Shown here: one piece after another, positions 51,367-63,766 of the stretch
Position numbering within the stretch: position 1 is the stretch's first letter
Layout of the letters: each line of letters starts with the position of its first letter
DNA from: Xenorhabdus ishibashii
GTDB lineage: Bacteria > Pseudomonadota > Gammaproteobacteria > Enterobacterales > Enterobacteriaceae
Length of the DNA stretch: 64,000 nucleotides
Direction: 5' to 3'
Assembly: GCF_002632755.1 (NCBI RefSeq)
Contig: NZ_NJAK01000001.1
Coordinates: forward strand, 806,001 to 870,000
Position numbers and translations under genes: made by a program
The notes under the pieces: model-generated
Seen by the model: only the letters and a program-made list of their open reading frames with translations
What the model was told of the DNA's origin: nothing
Database searches by the model: none

Positions 51367-52040
51367 TAGTCATACGGAATTTATTGCTCGCTGGTATTCA
51401 GGTGAAAACTGTAAAGACAGCTATGCAGCCCAGCTTCGCACTGAGGAGATGCTAGGGTACCCTGTAGTTATCAAACCCTCCAACGGATTTTACAGCACGG
51501 GTGTCACTAAAATATGTGGTGCAGCATCATTTGCTCATGCCTGGGCGCAGACTAAACGGGCCTGTAGGCTCTTCAAAAAGCTTCACGGCCATTCAGAGAT
51601 TATTATTGAGGAATATATTGAAGGAAAGGAATGTGCCATTGATGGTTTTGTGAAAGATGGTAAAATTTATTCTCTTCTTTTTCACATGAAATACCCTGAT
51701 TTAACTGGGCCATATTTTCATGAAACAGCCTATATAACCTCACCGTTTTGTTCTGCAAAAGGTAGCGTTTTTTCGCGAATACTCGAAGACGTCATAACGT
51801 TATCTGGACTGGATATGTCTCCTTTCCATGCTGAGTTTCGTATCACTCCGAGAGGCAAAATTTATCTACTGGAAATAGGCCCAAGGCTTTCAGGTATAGG
51901 CGTGACGGGGCAGATAATGCTGGATATTTGTTGTCATATCGATGGCTATGAAACCCTGCATCATTTAAATGATGGAAAAGTCCTTTCATATAAACCTAGA
52001 GGCATCGGGCTAGAGTATGATTTTTGCTCCTCGCGCAATG

Positions 52041-52502
52041 GAATACTTACTAGTGTCACAAGGGGGATGCAATTGGGATTGCTGCACCTATAGCAACTCT
52101 TACATTTTGCTTCTGCCGGGGGAAATGGAGAGTGCCAATGCGCTCGGTTACAGCTTCAGCCATTACCATATTATCGATAACGATTACCACCAGGGGATGA
52201 AAGTCGTGCCTGCGGATATGGGATGCTGCGTGTCACCTCGGCAGAGTAAGAATGCTTACAAGCCGATCGACTGCCGTGTCTTTCCTTTCTGGTTTCAATT
52301 GAACGGAGAAAAGCTTGAAATCATTGAGGGGAAATCGTGCCCCGCCATCAGACATAATTTGCCGTTGGTGAAATATAAGTCGCAGGCGCAGTGGATGGGG
52401 GAATTATTAATGCTTGATGAAGATATTGCTGATTTTCTGCGTAAGGCAAGAATGGTGAATTACACAGGAGATGGTAGCGATATTCCCGTTGTCAGTCTCT
52501 GA
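52041..52502 (+). CDS. Cysteine-rich YkgJ-like protein
   Basis: About 153 residues with a pattern like the YkgJ (CxxCxxCC) family: GGCNWDCCTYSNSYILLLPG near the N-terminus, then DMGCCVSPRQ, YKPIDCRVFPFWF and EGKSCPA. These Cys could bind zinc or an iron-sulfur cluster. The start is uncertain: ATG 52017, ATG 52041 and GTG 52056 are in frame, and all overlap the ATP-grasp 3' end in another frame by about 40-80 bases, much more than other overlaps here. It lies 15 bases before the NRPS gene. The role in the pathway is unknown. Confidence 0.7.
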   Translation, partial: EYLLVSQGGCNWDCCTYSNSYILLLPGEMESANALGYSFSHYHIIDNDYHQGMKVVPADMGCCVSPRQSKNAYKPIDCRVFPFWFQLNGEKLEIIEGKSCPAIRHNLPLVKYKSQAQWMGELLMLDEDIADFLRKARMVNYTGDGSDIPVVSL

Positions 52503-52517
52503 ATTGGGAGGTTCTCT

Positions 52518-55500
52518 GTGACAGAAAAACAAATGTACCGATTGTCTGAACTACAGGAAGGAATATGGTATCAGGAGAAACTGTATGGTTCACGCCGCTC
52601 TCATAATGTTCCCATACGTTTTGATTTTACGACAAGGCCAGACCATGCACACCTTCAGACTGTAATAAATACGCTCATCAATGCGCATTATTGTTTTCAT
52701 ACTCGTATTACTGAAGATGGATCAGGTTTACCGCGGCAGTACATGCAGACACCATCACCGGTCAAGCTCAGGATTGTTGCGCTAAAAGAGAGCAATGAGG
52801 AGTATCTTGTACTGCGTTTGGAGGAGGAGACCGCAATACCTTTCGCCCTCAGAGACGACGCATTGTATCGCATCACGCTTTTCGAACACACCAAGGGGGC
52901 TGCCACTCTGCTTTTTGTTATTCATCATATTATTTTTGATGGTCAGTCTGCCGCTGTGTTTTCACAGGATTTCATCAGACTCTGGTCTAAGGAGCAAAGT
53001 TCTTTGGTCCAGGCACATGATATAGCAGCACAGACATATCTCGAGATGCTATTTTCCGAGTCTCCTTCAGAACGCTCGATGGAATACTGGCGAAAAATGC
53101 TAGCTGATGCCCCCTCTGAAATGTTATTGCCTTTTTCTGGTAGAGGCGAAACGGATACTCGGCAAGCTGGAACGGTTATTAAACATATTGCTCACGACAT
53201 CAGCGAGCGTATTACTTCGCTGTGCCAAGCTTATTCTGTCACACCTTTTATGCTTCATACTGTAGCTTGCACCTTCTTATTGATGCGCTACAGTCAGAGC
53301 CAGGACATTGTACTGGGGGTACCAATTTCCATCAGAAACGATAAGGCTTCAACTCTTGTGGCGGGGCTATTTGTCAATGTGCTCCCGTTGCGGCTTATTG
53401 CACAAGCAGACACAACAGCAAGCACAATGCTCGGACAGATTCGTAACAGGCTTGTCAGAACTATGATGCACCGAAACGTCACTTTTCATCAATTGGTCAG
53501 AGAATTACACCCCGAACGTACCAGCTTCAGAAACCCATTTTTTCAGGTATGTGTGAACTATGCTCGTGTCAGTGAAAGAGAACTTACTTCTGAAAGCGTA
53601 CGAGCAGTTCCCATCCCTAACGCGGTTGCGGCTTTTGAGCTTGATTTTATTTTGGCTGAGCATGATGACAGCCTGAAAATCATTCTGGAATACAGGAAAG
53701 GTTGTTTTGACGAAGAAACGATCAGTAGCATGCTTCGACATTACTGCACATTGCTGGATGAGATAACGAGAAACCTTTCATGCACACTTGCTTCTGTGAA
53801 CATGATGAGCCAAGCAGAACGTGAGGTGATACTTAATTGTTGGAACCCATCCGTGAAAGACGGTCGAGCAGAGACTAGTGTACTTAGCCTGTTTGAACGT
53901 CAGGCAGCAGAGCAACCACTGTCAGTTGCACTCTGTTATCGAGGTGGGGAGATGAGATATGAGGAATTAAATCGCAAAGCTAATCAACTTGCTCATTACC
54001 TGAAAAGTCAAAATATAACAGCAGGGCAGCGCGTGGCTGTTAGTCTTCCACGAAACCCAGATTTTATCGTTGCGATATACGGAATACTGAAGACAGGAGC
54101 TACTTATGTTCCTATCGACCCGGATTATCCAGAGGATCGTAAACAGTTTTTGCTGGAGAATTCTGGAGCCGTTGCACTCATCGCATCAGGGATTTATGGC
54201 GAGAATAGAATTGATGCTGGTGTACCTGTCTTTGAATTGTGCAATTTGATTGATATTCTCCGTGATCAACCGAAGACCAATCCAGTCGGACAACCAAGCC
54301 TAGATGATGTTATCTATTGCATTTATACGTCTGGTTCAACCGGAGAACCAAAAGGAGCCTTGAATACCCACCGAAGCATAGCAAATTTGGTCTACTGGTA
54401 TGTTCACGAAGCTCTCAAAATGTCACCGGGTGAGAAAGTTATCATAGCAAGTTCATTCAGTTTTGACCTGACGCAGAAAAACATCTTCGGACCATTGAGC
54501 TGTGGTGGCTCGGTGATTATCCCTGACAGCAGCCCTGCGGACGCTATAGGGTTTTTACGCGCTCTAAGTGCTTTCCAGCCTGATTATCTTTGCTGTGCAC
54601 CTTCGGCTTACAGAGCATTTGCCGGATCGTCACGATGTCAGTCACTGAAAAAGATCGTTTTGGGTGGAGAGGTTATCGAACCAGCGCTCGCGGAAACTAT
54701 CCTCAACAGTGGTAAAGTGCTGATTAATTCTTATGGTCCTACCGAGTGTGCAGATATCGCTATTTGGTCAGAATATTTACCAGATTCGCCATTACCGATA
54801 GGGACGATCCCTCTGGGATGCCCCATACCCGGTTGTCGAATTTATATCTTGGATGATTTCCTTAACCCAGTACCTCAGGGTATAGATGGGGAAATCTATA
54901 TCGGTGGTGTGGGGGTCGGATTAGGTTATCTGAACCGTGATGATATGACACAGGAAAAATTTATTCGGAATCCATTTGATGGTGGTGGCCGTATGTACCG
55001 GACCGGGGACAGGGGTCGCTACCGGTCTGATGGTGTCATAGAATTCACGGGTCGCCGCGACGGGCAGATCAAATTGCGCGGATTCCGTATTGAGCCTAGT
55101 GAAATTGAGTCGGCCATTCAGTCTACAGAACTGGTGGATCAGGTTTGTGTCCAGGCATGTAGTGCTCATGGAAATGGACAAAAACTGGTAGCTTGGTTTG
55201 TTTCAGCAAAGGGCAAAAATACGACCCGTGCAGAAATTGCGGGTTGCCTCAAACAGATACTTCCGGCGCATATGATCCCCGATACTTGGGTAAGGCTTGA
55301 TGCGATGCCTGTCTCTCCTAACGGAAAAACAGACAGGCTCAGACTGACCGTACCGGAGGAGAACAGAGACAACAATGAACTAGAGGTTTTACCTTCCGGG
55401 ACGCTTACAAAACTAATTGCAGACATCTGGCAGCAAGAACTGGGCCTGAATCGGTTGAGTGTTAATGACAATTTTTTCCAGTGTGGAGGGCATTCCTTGC

Positions 55501-56354
55501 TGGCTATTGTTTGCCTGGCAAGGATTAACCAAAAGCTGGGGCTTACGCTTCCTGGGACCGCAATTGCACATTATCAAACTATTGATGAACTGGCATCTTT
55601 CATTACTGAAAATCGGTTGGATGAGTCTCCACCTTATAAAATCTGGTTTCCTTCATCTGGCCCAGTGATCTGGTTTTTCCCGGCAGCGGGATTAAGAAGC
55701 ACAGCTTACCGACATCTGGCCGAGTCATTCGCACCAGAATGCGAGCTGAGGATTCTGGAATATCCGGAACATGATGCTGTTGAATCCGCTAGTATAGAAG
55801 CGTTACAGGCATATTTTTGCCATCAGATTGAGACATTTTCAGGCAGCCGGGAAATTATTCTGGCCGGGCACTCTTTTGGCGCAACAATCGCTTTTGAAGT
55901 GGGACGTTATTTTGAGAATGCGGGACTGTCCGTTAGGCTCATTGTCATCGATGGGACATTGACATCTCCTGAGCAGTTTTTCGGAAGCAGTAAGTCGCCT
56001 CAATCTTCGTCAGAGCAAAATGGCGTAGTGATGAGCGATTTCTTTAGCAGTGAAAGTTTCCACGAAGCACTCAGGCATATGACAAGTGAGTCTGATGCAC
56101 TCTATCAACATCATGTATCACTATTTTGTCTGTATCAGCCAGAAGGCTGCTTTGATAGTGACACTCTAGTTATTCTCGGAGCAGAGGGAGAGATCTACCG
56201 TCAACTTCAGCCGAAACATGAGCTGTACTATAAGGATTTTTTCCCTGAATTGAATGTGCTTGTATCTTCAGGAGAACATATGAGTTTGGTTAGTGCCGAA
56301 CACGCCAACCGTCTTTCGTCCCATATAAAGACATTTGTTATTCCAGCCATCTAA
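52518..56354 (+). CDS. Single-module NRPS (C-A-T-TE)
   Basis: A 1278-residue protein starting GTG after GGGAGG. Condensation domain (about 5-430) has the active HHIIFDG (136-142). The adenylation domain (about 455-950) has IYTSGSTGEPKGA, NSYGPTEC, YRTGDRGRY and the final Lys in SPNGKTDRL. By hand alignment to GrsA the ten specificity positions read D-L-K-C-V-G-S-D-I-K; I do not assign a substrate. The carrier domain has Ser993 in FFQCGGHSLLA. The thioesterase has Ser1119 in AGHSFGATIAFE and a late His in SGEHMSL. It adds one amino acid and releases the product. The first domain being C implies an upstream carrier-bound donor, probably the stand-alone ACP. Confidence 0.95.
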   Translation: MTEKQMYRLSELQEGIWYQEKLYGSRRSHNVPIRFDFTTRPDHAHLQTVINTLINAHYCFHTRITEDGSGLPRQYMQTPSPVKLRIVALKESNEEYLVLRLEEETAIPFALRDDALYRITLFEHTKGAATLLFVIHHIIFDGQSAAVFSQDFIRLWSKEQSSLVQAHDIAAQTYLEMLFSESPSERSMEYWRKMLADAPSEMLLPFSGRGETDTRQAGTVIKHIAHDISERITSLCQAYSVTPFMLHTVACTFLLMRYSQSQDIVLGVPISIRNDKASTLVAGLFVNVLPLRLIAQADTTASTMLGQIRNRLVRTMMHRNVTFHQLVRELHPERTSFRNPFFQVCVNYARVSERELTSESVRAVPIPNAVAAFELDFILAEHDDSLKIILEYRKGCFDEETISSMLRHYCTLLDEITRNLSCTLASVNMMSQAEREVILNCWNPSVKDGRAETSVLSLFERQAAEQPLSVALCYRGGEMRYEELNRKANQLAHYLKSQNITAGQRVAVSLPRNPDFIVAIYGILKTGATYVPIDPDYPEDRKQFLLENSGAVALIASGIYGENRIDAGVPVFELCNLIDILRDQPKTNPVGQPSLDDVIYCIYTSGSTGEPKGALNTHRSIANLVYWYVHEALKMSPGEKVIIASSFSFDLTQKNIFGPLSCGGSVIIPDSSPADAIGFLRALSAFQPDYLCCAPSAYRAFAGSSRCQSLKKIVLGGEVIEPALAETILNSGKVLINSYGPTECADIAIWSEYLPDSPLPIGTIPLGCPIPGCRIYILDDFLNPVPQGIDGEIYIGGVGVGLGYLNRDDMTQEKFIRNPFDGGGRMYRTGDRGRYRSDGVIEFTGRRDGQIKLRGFRIEPSEIESAIQSTELVDQVCVQACSAHGNGQKLVAWFVSAKGKNTTRAEIAGCLKQILPAHMIPDTWVRLDAMPVSPNGKTDRLRLTVPEENRDNNELEVLPSGTLTKLIADIWQQELGLNRLSVNDNFFQCGGHSLLAIVCLARINQKLGLTLPGTAIAHYQTIDELASFITENRLDESPPYKIWFPSSGPVIWFFPAAGLRSTAYRHLAESFAPECELRILEYPEHDAVESASIEALQAYFCHQIETFSGSREIILAGHSFGATIAFEVGRYFENAGLSVRLIVIDGTLTSPEQFFGSSKSPQSSSEQNGVVMSDFFSSESFHEALRHMTSESDALYQHHVSLFCLYQPEGCFDSDTLVILGAEGEIYRQLQPKHELYYKDFFPELNVLVSSGEHMSLVSAEHANRLSSHIKTFVIPAI

Positions 56355-56379
56355 ATATTTTTAGAAGGAGATATTTCAG

Positions 56380-57186
56380 ATGAAAAATGTAATTATTCAA
56401 ACTCAATATGATAAAGATCTACACATATTTCAATCGTTTTTAGAACCTTATATGAAGTTCTCTACTGGACTATTTTTACATAATACGGTGACTTTGGAAC
56501 AGAGTGTTAAGAACATGCTTGATAAGTTGATTGAGAAAGGAAATGTCACCGATGGTACTAAAATTCTTGAAGTCGGTACTGGATGGGGATGTCTATTGAA
56601 ACGTATCAGAGAACGTTTTGAATATGTAGATTATACTGGAATAAGTACCTCCAAAGAACAAAGCGACTATGTATTTCGTCATGTTGATGATAAAGCTGTT
56701 ATTCACATTACCAGTTTTGAAACAGTCAATCTTAATGAAGTTTATGACACTATCTTTCTTTGTGGAACATTTTGCCATTTAAAAAATAAACCTGAACAAC
56801 TAAAGCGCCTTTTAAAGTTACTATCCCCAACCGGAGTACTAATCATTGAAGATACTTTTTTCATTTCACAAGAAATTATGATAGAAGTACAAAAAAGTCG
56901 TTTTAAGGATTCTATCCAAAATGCTATGTTTGGTTGGGGCGAAATTATTAATTTGGGAATGTTTATTGAGATGATAGAGAAAGTCGGCATGAAATTGACA
57001 TACTGCTATGATTTAACTGAAAGTTATTTCATAACTGGAAAGGAATGGAGTAAACGATTATTAGCTGCAGATTTACCTTTTCACGAAAAAAAGGAACTAT
57101 ATACTTATTTGCGCTTTGCTAATCTTGGATGGAATAAAAATGCGTTTTATTATTTACTGGCTTTAAAAGTTTCGCCTCATTCATAA
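56380..57186 (+). CDS. SAM methyltransferase, cyclopropane-fatty-acid-synthase-like
   Basis: A 268-residue class I methyltransferase with motif I ILEVGTGWGCLLKRIRE (about 62-78), preceded by the CFAS-like start region (YMKFSTGLF) and followed by YTGISTSKEQSDYV. CFAS-like methyltransferases of this type methylate N, O or C atoms in natural products. AGAAGGAGATAT is a strong ribosome site, 25 bases after the NRPS stop, so it is likely part of the same operon. It is more AT-rich than the NRPS, hinting at a separate origin. Confidence 0.85.
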   Translation: MKNVIIQTQYDKDLHIFQSFLEPYMKFSTGLFLHNTVTLEQSVKNMLDKLIEKGNVTDGTKILEVGTGWGCLLKRIRERFEYVDYTGISTSKEQSDYVFRHVDDKAVIHITSFETVNLNEVYDTIFLCGTFCHLKNKPEQLKRLLKLLSPTGVLIIEDTFFISQEIMIEVQKSRFKDSIQNAMFGWGEIINLGMFIEMIEKVGMKLTYCYDLTESYFITGKEWSKRLLAADLPFHEKKELYTYLRFANLGWNKNAFYYLLALKVSPHS

Positions 57187-57229
57187 ACATGATATATATG
57201 AACGCTGAAGTGGTAAAAGTAATTCGGAC

Positions 57230-57573
57230 ATCTCACAAGCTTGCTATTCTATATGACTTTTCAAAATGGTAGGAGTATCAGAGAAACTCAGTCCAATTTT
57301 GCGAATTTTGATGATTTCCCACAAACAAAAAAGCAAAAAGAAGGGCTGAGTCATGCCTATCCTACCACTACAAGTTGATTAGTTAAACATAATCGATACA
57401 GGCAATTACACAAATTGATGTACAAGCTCCGCCTTTTAATGAATAAAATCGCGTTAAACCTGCTGAAAAATGAGAAAACGGTTAAGGTGAGCATCAAAAC
57501 CAAGCGGCATAAAGCCGGCTGGGATAATAGTTATATGTTGAAAGTCCTTACGGTGGGTTTTCCATCAGTATAA
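57230..57573 (+). mobile_element. ISAs1-family remnant
   Basis: 57240-57350 is an IS-like 5' end with the ACTCAGTCC/GGGCTGAGT inverted pair, similar to 21594-21710. It leads to an ATG at 57354 (MPILPLQVD, then stop). The C-terminal tail of an ISAs1/H-repeat transposase follows at about 57430-57573: KIALNLLKNEKTVKVSIKTK, then AGWDNSYMLKVL. The central part is gone. Confidence 0.7.
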
Positions 57574-57574
57574 T

Positions 57575-58160
57575 TTAGACCCGTTTGCCCTGTTTGTTAC
57601 AGGCTGATTTCTTGCCTATACGCTCAAGTTTTGTTAACCATGGTTGTCCGTCGTTGCTGTGTACGGTCATTGTTTCCCTCTCACGTTCGATCTGTCTGCC
57701 AGCCCTTCGCTCCGCGATCATTACTCGTTTCATCACTACTATGGCTGACTCCGACTTCCTGATACCCATCTCTCAGGCCTTGTGTTTTGGCACTTGTGCC
57801 CGATATACTCATTCCCTTGAGAGGTGTCAGGATCTTCTGGGTTCCGCACTGTTCTCTACAAACTCGCCGGTGCCTGAGACTCCGGTGTGTGCTTCTGACT
57901 GGAAAAAAATCACCAGTGTGTCCATTCAGAAACTATTGCCTGCTGGTTCGACGGATACCATCGGCACAACACAATCAGCGAATTTCGGAGTTATCACGTT
58001 CACCTATTGGTTTCGGCTCGAATGTTTCGCTGTCTACGCTTCATCTTCTTTGTTACCGCCGGAGATGCAAGACTCGCTACGTAGTGATCTGGCTAATCTT
58101 CTACGACGGGGCTTTCACCCGCAAGAAACAGTGCAGCTTTTCCCAGTGCACCACGACATC
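57575..58160 (-). mobile_element. Group II intron 5' remnant
   Basis: Read on the minus strand, the region starts near 58160 with GTGCACTGGGAAAAGCTGCA and GGGTGAAAGCCCCGTC, similar to domain I of group II introns, and ends in a short frame with GQPWLTKLERIGKKSA, the N-terminal motif of intron-encoded reverse transcriptases (LtrA type). The rest of the RT is missing. The long plus-strand frame over this region is a shadow. Confidence 0.6.
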
Positions 58161-58189
58161 ACAGAAAATTTCAACTAACTTGTCCATAA

Positions 58190-58243
58190 CCTGTTCCAAG
58201 AGCAAAGTTTTGGTGTGCACCAAAACTTTGCTCTTGGAACAGG
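58190..58243. repeat. Perfect 26-bp inverted repeat with 2-base centre
   Basis: CCTGTTCCAAGAGCAAAG then TTTTGGTG is followed by TG and by its exact complement. There are no mismatches in 26 bp. It lies beside the intron remnant; a transposon end joined head-to-head or a strong hairpin are both possible. The following bases to 58386 hold nothing that I recognise. Confidence 0.9.
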
Positions 58244-58386
58244 CACTTCATCAATTCCTTATCCAGAATTCAGGTTAATGTAAACATTTCAATCAGTCCC
58301 CTTTACCACTTCTTCTGTAAAAATAAGATAGTCTGGCGACGAGTAGCCGCCGAGGCTACGTCTCGCCACTCCGTATCAGTTTTATT

Positions 58387-58584
58387 ATGGCGTTGCGGGA
58401 TATTCAAGATGAAGCTTTATGGTGTACGATAGCAGCTCCCAGCACTATTCCCAAAAAACTCAGAGCACTGAGACTGAGGGAAAGAGTTAAGCGATATATT
58501 TTGCCTGAAGAAAACGGCCCAAAAGTCGGACCGTTCGTCTGTCGAAAACCCGCTATCCCATGCAATCAAAATATTCTTAACTGA
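58387..58584 (+). mobile_element. Possible IS4-type transposase C-terminal scrap
   Basis: A 65-codon frame with LRALRLRERVKRYILP followed by a basic Pro-rich tail (FVCRKPAIPCNQN). This pattern resembles the end of IS4-family transposases of the kind seen at 41205-41890. Similarity is weak and judged by eye only. It marks the right edge of the island before the DASS transporter. Confidence 0.4.
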
Positions 58585-58651
58585 ATGGTGTTAACCTTTA
58601 CAGGTGGCGATTTTGATCATGGCTTATTTAAGTATGAAGAGCCGAAAGGAA

Positions 58652-60073
58652 TTACAGCCAGAAGAACCAGGCAATCCCAGAAATAATAGCAATACATACC
58701 AAATTCAGCACTATGCCTACCCTAACCATTTCAATTTGTTTGATATAACCAGAGCCATAAACAATTGCATTAGGTGGCGTTGCTACAGGTAGCATAAATG
58801 CACAGGATGCCCCAATACCAATTATCAGGGTCAAAACCACGACCGGCATTCCCAGCGCTTCTGCAACCGTAGCAAAAATAGGTACAAGTAGCGCTGCGCT
58901 AGCAGTATTACTTGTGAATTCGGTCAGGAAAATAATAAACGCAGCAATCGCAATAATGATCACAAACCAAGGGCTAGTGCCAAAAGTCGCCGCCATGCCA
59001 TTCGCCATAACTTCACTGGCACCAGAATTTTTTAAAACAGCACTCAATGTCAGGCCACCACCGAACAGCATCAACACTCCCCATTCTGTGTTGTTTTGAA
59101 TCTGTGACCATGTTGATACACCAGTGATACCAATCAGGATGGCAGCGCTCACTGCAATAATTGTATCCAGATCTTTGACACCGCCCAGTACATCACTAAT
59201 GAATGAACTGAAAATCCAGCACACTACGGTTAACAGGAAAATGCCCATAGTAATAACACGTTTACCGTTCCATTCCAGGTGCTCCAATTCCAGCTCAAAT
59301 TTATGATTCAGGTTTGGACGCAGCATGAGGTACATCACCCCAACCATAACGGGCATGAGAATAATGACCATTGGCACGCCGTATTTCATCCATGTAAAGA
59401 AATCCATACCCAGTTGTGCGGCAGCGATAGCATTGGGTGGGCTACCTACCAACGTTCCCAAGCCACCAATACTGGCGCTGTATGCAACACCAAGCAGCAC
59501 AAAGACAAAGGTATTACGCTCAGTACGCACATCCAGATTAGCCAGAATTCCAAGGATCAGTGGTAACATCATGGCTGCAGTTGCCGTGTTACTTATCCAC
59601 ATAGAAAGCAGAGCAGTAATACCAAATATTAGCAATACCGCCACAGATAAACGTCCACGGGCGATCATCAGCAAGCGGTTAGCTATCAATCTGTCCAAAC
59701 CTTGAATATGTAGCGCCGTTGCCAGTGCAAAACCACCGAAGAACAAAAAGATTATTGGGTTTGCAAAAGATTTCAGTGCATCACCGGTATTCATCAATCC
59801 CAGGCCAACCGCCAGAATAGGAATACACAGAGCTGTAATGGTGACATGAATGGCTTCTGTTAACCATAACACGCCAACAAATACCATTAATGCCAAGCCT
59901 GCATTTGCTTTTTCACCATAGGGTAAAAACTTAAGTAATGTCACAAGCAAAATGATGTCCAGCGCGAGAATAATTAAGCCTCTTTTATTTGAGAGTGTAG
60001 GCCCAATCGCTGGTGTTAAAGATTCAGAAGCGTCCATGAAGACTCCATAAAACAATGAAACATAACTTTGCAA
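58652..60073 (-). CDS. DASS/SLC13-family anion symporter
   Basis: A 473-residue membrane protein with about 11-12 hydrophobic segments. The family motifs are present: the first Ser-Asn-Thr motif WISNTATAAMMLP (about 159-171) with VGSPPNAIAAAQLG, and the second FTSNTASAALLVPIF (about 390-404) with VATPPNAIVYGSGYIKQ. Members carry dicarboxylates, citrate or sulfate with sodium; the anion here is not determined. It could also start at 60037 (MDASES), which has a better enteric look. It is transcribed in the same direction as eno but separated by a terminator. Confidence 0.85.
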   Translation of the reverse strand: MQSYVSLFYGVFMDASESLTPAIGPTLSNKRGLIILALDIILLVTLLKFLPYGEKANAGLALMVFVGVLWLTEAIHVTITALCIPILAVGLGLMNTGDALKSFANPIIFLFFGGFALATALHIQGLDRLIANRLLMIARGRLSVAVLLIFGITALLSMWISNTATAAMMLPLILGILANLDVRTERNTFVFVLLGVAYSASIGGLGTLVGSPPNAIAAAQLGMDFFTWMKYGVPMVIILMPVMVGVMYLMLRPNLNHKFELELEHLEWNGKRVITMGIFLLTVVCWIFSSFISDVLGGVKDLDTIIAVSAAILIGITGVSTWSQIQNNTEWGVLMLFGGGLTLSAVLKNSGASEVMANGMAATFGTSPWFVIIIAIAAFIIFLTEFTSNTASAALLVPIFATVAEALGMPVVVLTLIIGIGASCAFMLPVATPPNAIVYGSGYIKQIEMVRVGIVLNLVCIAIISGIAWFFWL

Positions 60074-60320
60074 TGTAAAAAGAATAATTGATGAATCATT
60101 GCCACAAATGTTAAGGAATTACATTACATGTGAAATAATAAGGAGTATTAGCAAAGAATAAAATACGGGTTGTATAATTTTGGGATCTGTTACGCGGGAT
60201 TTATCTGACCACTGAATTATTGGCTAAAAAAAGAACTAAATTTCTGTTGTCATATCACACTTTCACCCTGTAATAAGATAAGTAACCGGTATGAAAAATA
60301 AAATTTTCTTTCAATAAAAA

Positions 60321-60346
60321 GGCGAAAGAGAAAACTCTCTTTCGCC
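60321..60346 (-). terminator. Rho-independent terminator after eno
   Basis: GGCGAAAGAGA and TCTCTTTCGCC form a perfect 11-bp stem with a four-base loop; reading on the minus strand it is followed by TTTTTATT. The rest of 60074-60389 is AT-rich and presumably holds the DASS promoter. Confidence 0.88.
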
Positions 60347-60389
60347 GAAACATAAAAAATATTTATTTTTTAGCAGGGAAAACCGACGA

Positions 60390-61736
<1,347 letters not shown>

Positions 61737-61821
61737 CTAAAAGCCATTCTCTTAAAAGCTAACATCTTAAAACTATTACCTTAAAATTAATTTGCTTAAT
61801 ATCAATCCATTGCCCCATATC

Positions 61822-63766
<1,945 letters not shown>

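Larger units (their letters stand above)
49275..52093 (+). pseudogene. ATP-grasp ligase interrupted by two IS elements
   Basis: Three pieces, 49275-49406, 50319-50487 and 51369-52093, join in frame when both IS elements and one TA of each duplication are removed, giving 341 residues. The joints read NEWI-RSVMSNHD and KFKRLL-SHTEFIAR. The product has ATP-grasp features: DKIKFKRLL, the ATP loop YPVVIKPSNGFYSTGV, EEYIEGKECAIDGFV and the metal-site EIGPRLSG. Such ligases join a carboxylate to an amine or a carrier thiol. In butirosin the ATP-grasp BtrJ loads a carrier protein, which is a possible analogy. The intact 3' piece alone cannot be functional. Confidence 0.85.

Noticed and set aside
57585..58178. 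A 197-codon plus-strand frame after the methyltransferase
   Set aside because: It is low-complexity in amino acid style and runs antisense to the group II intron remnant; the minus strand holds the recognisable LtrA motif.
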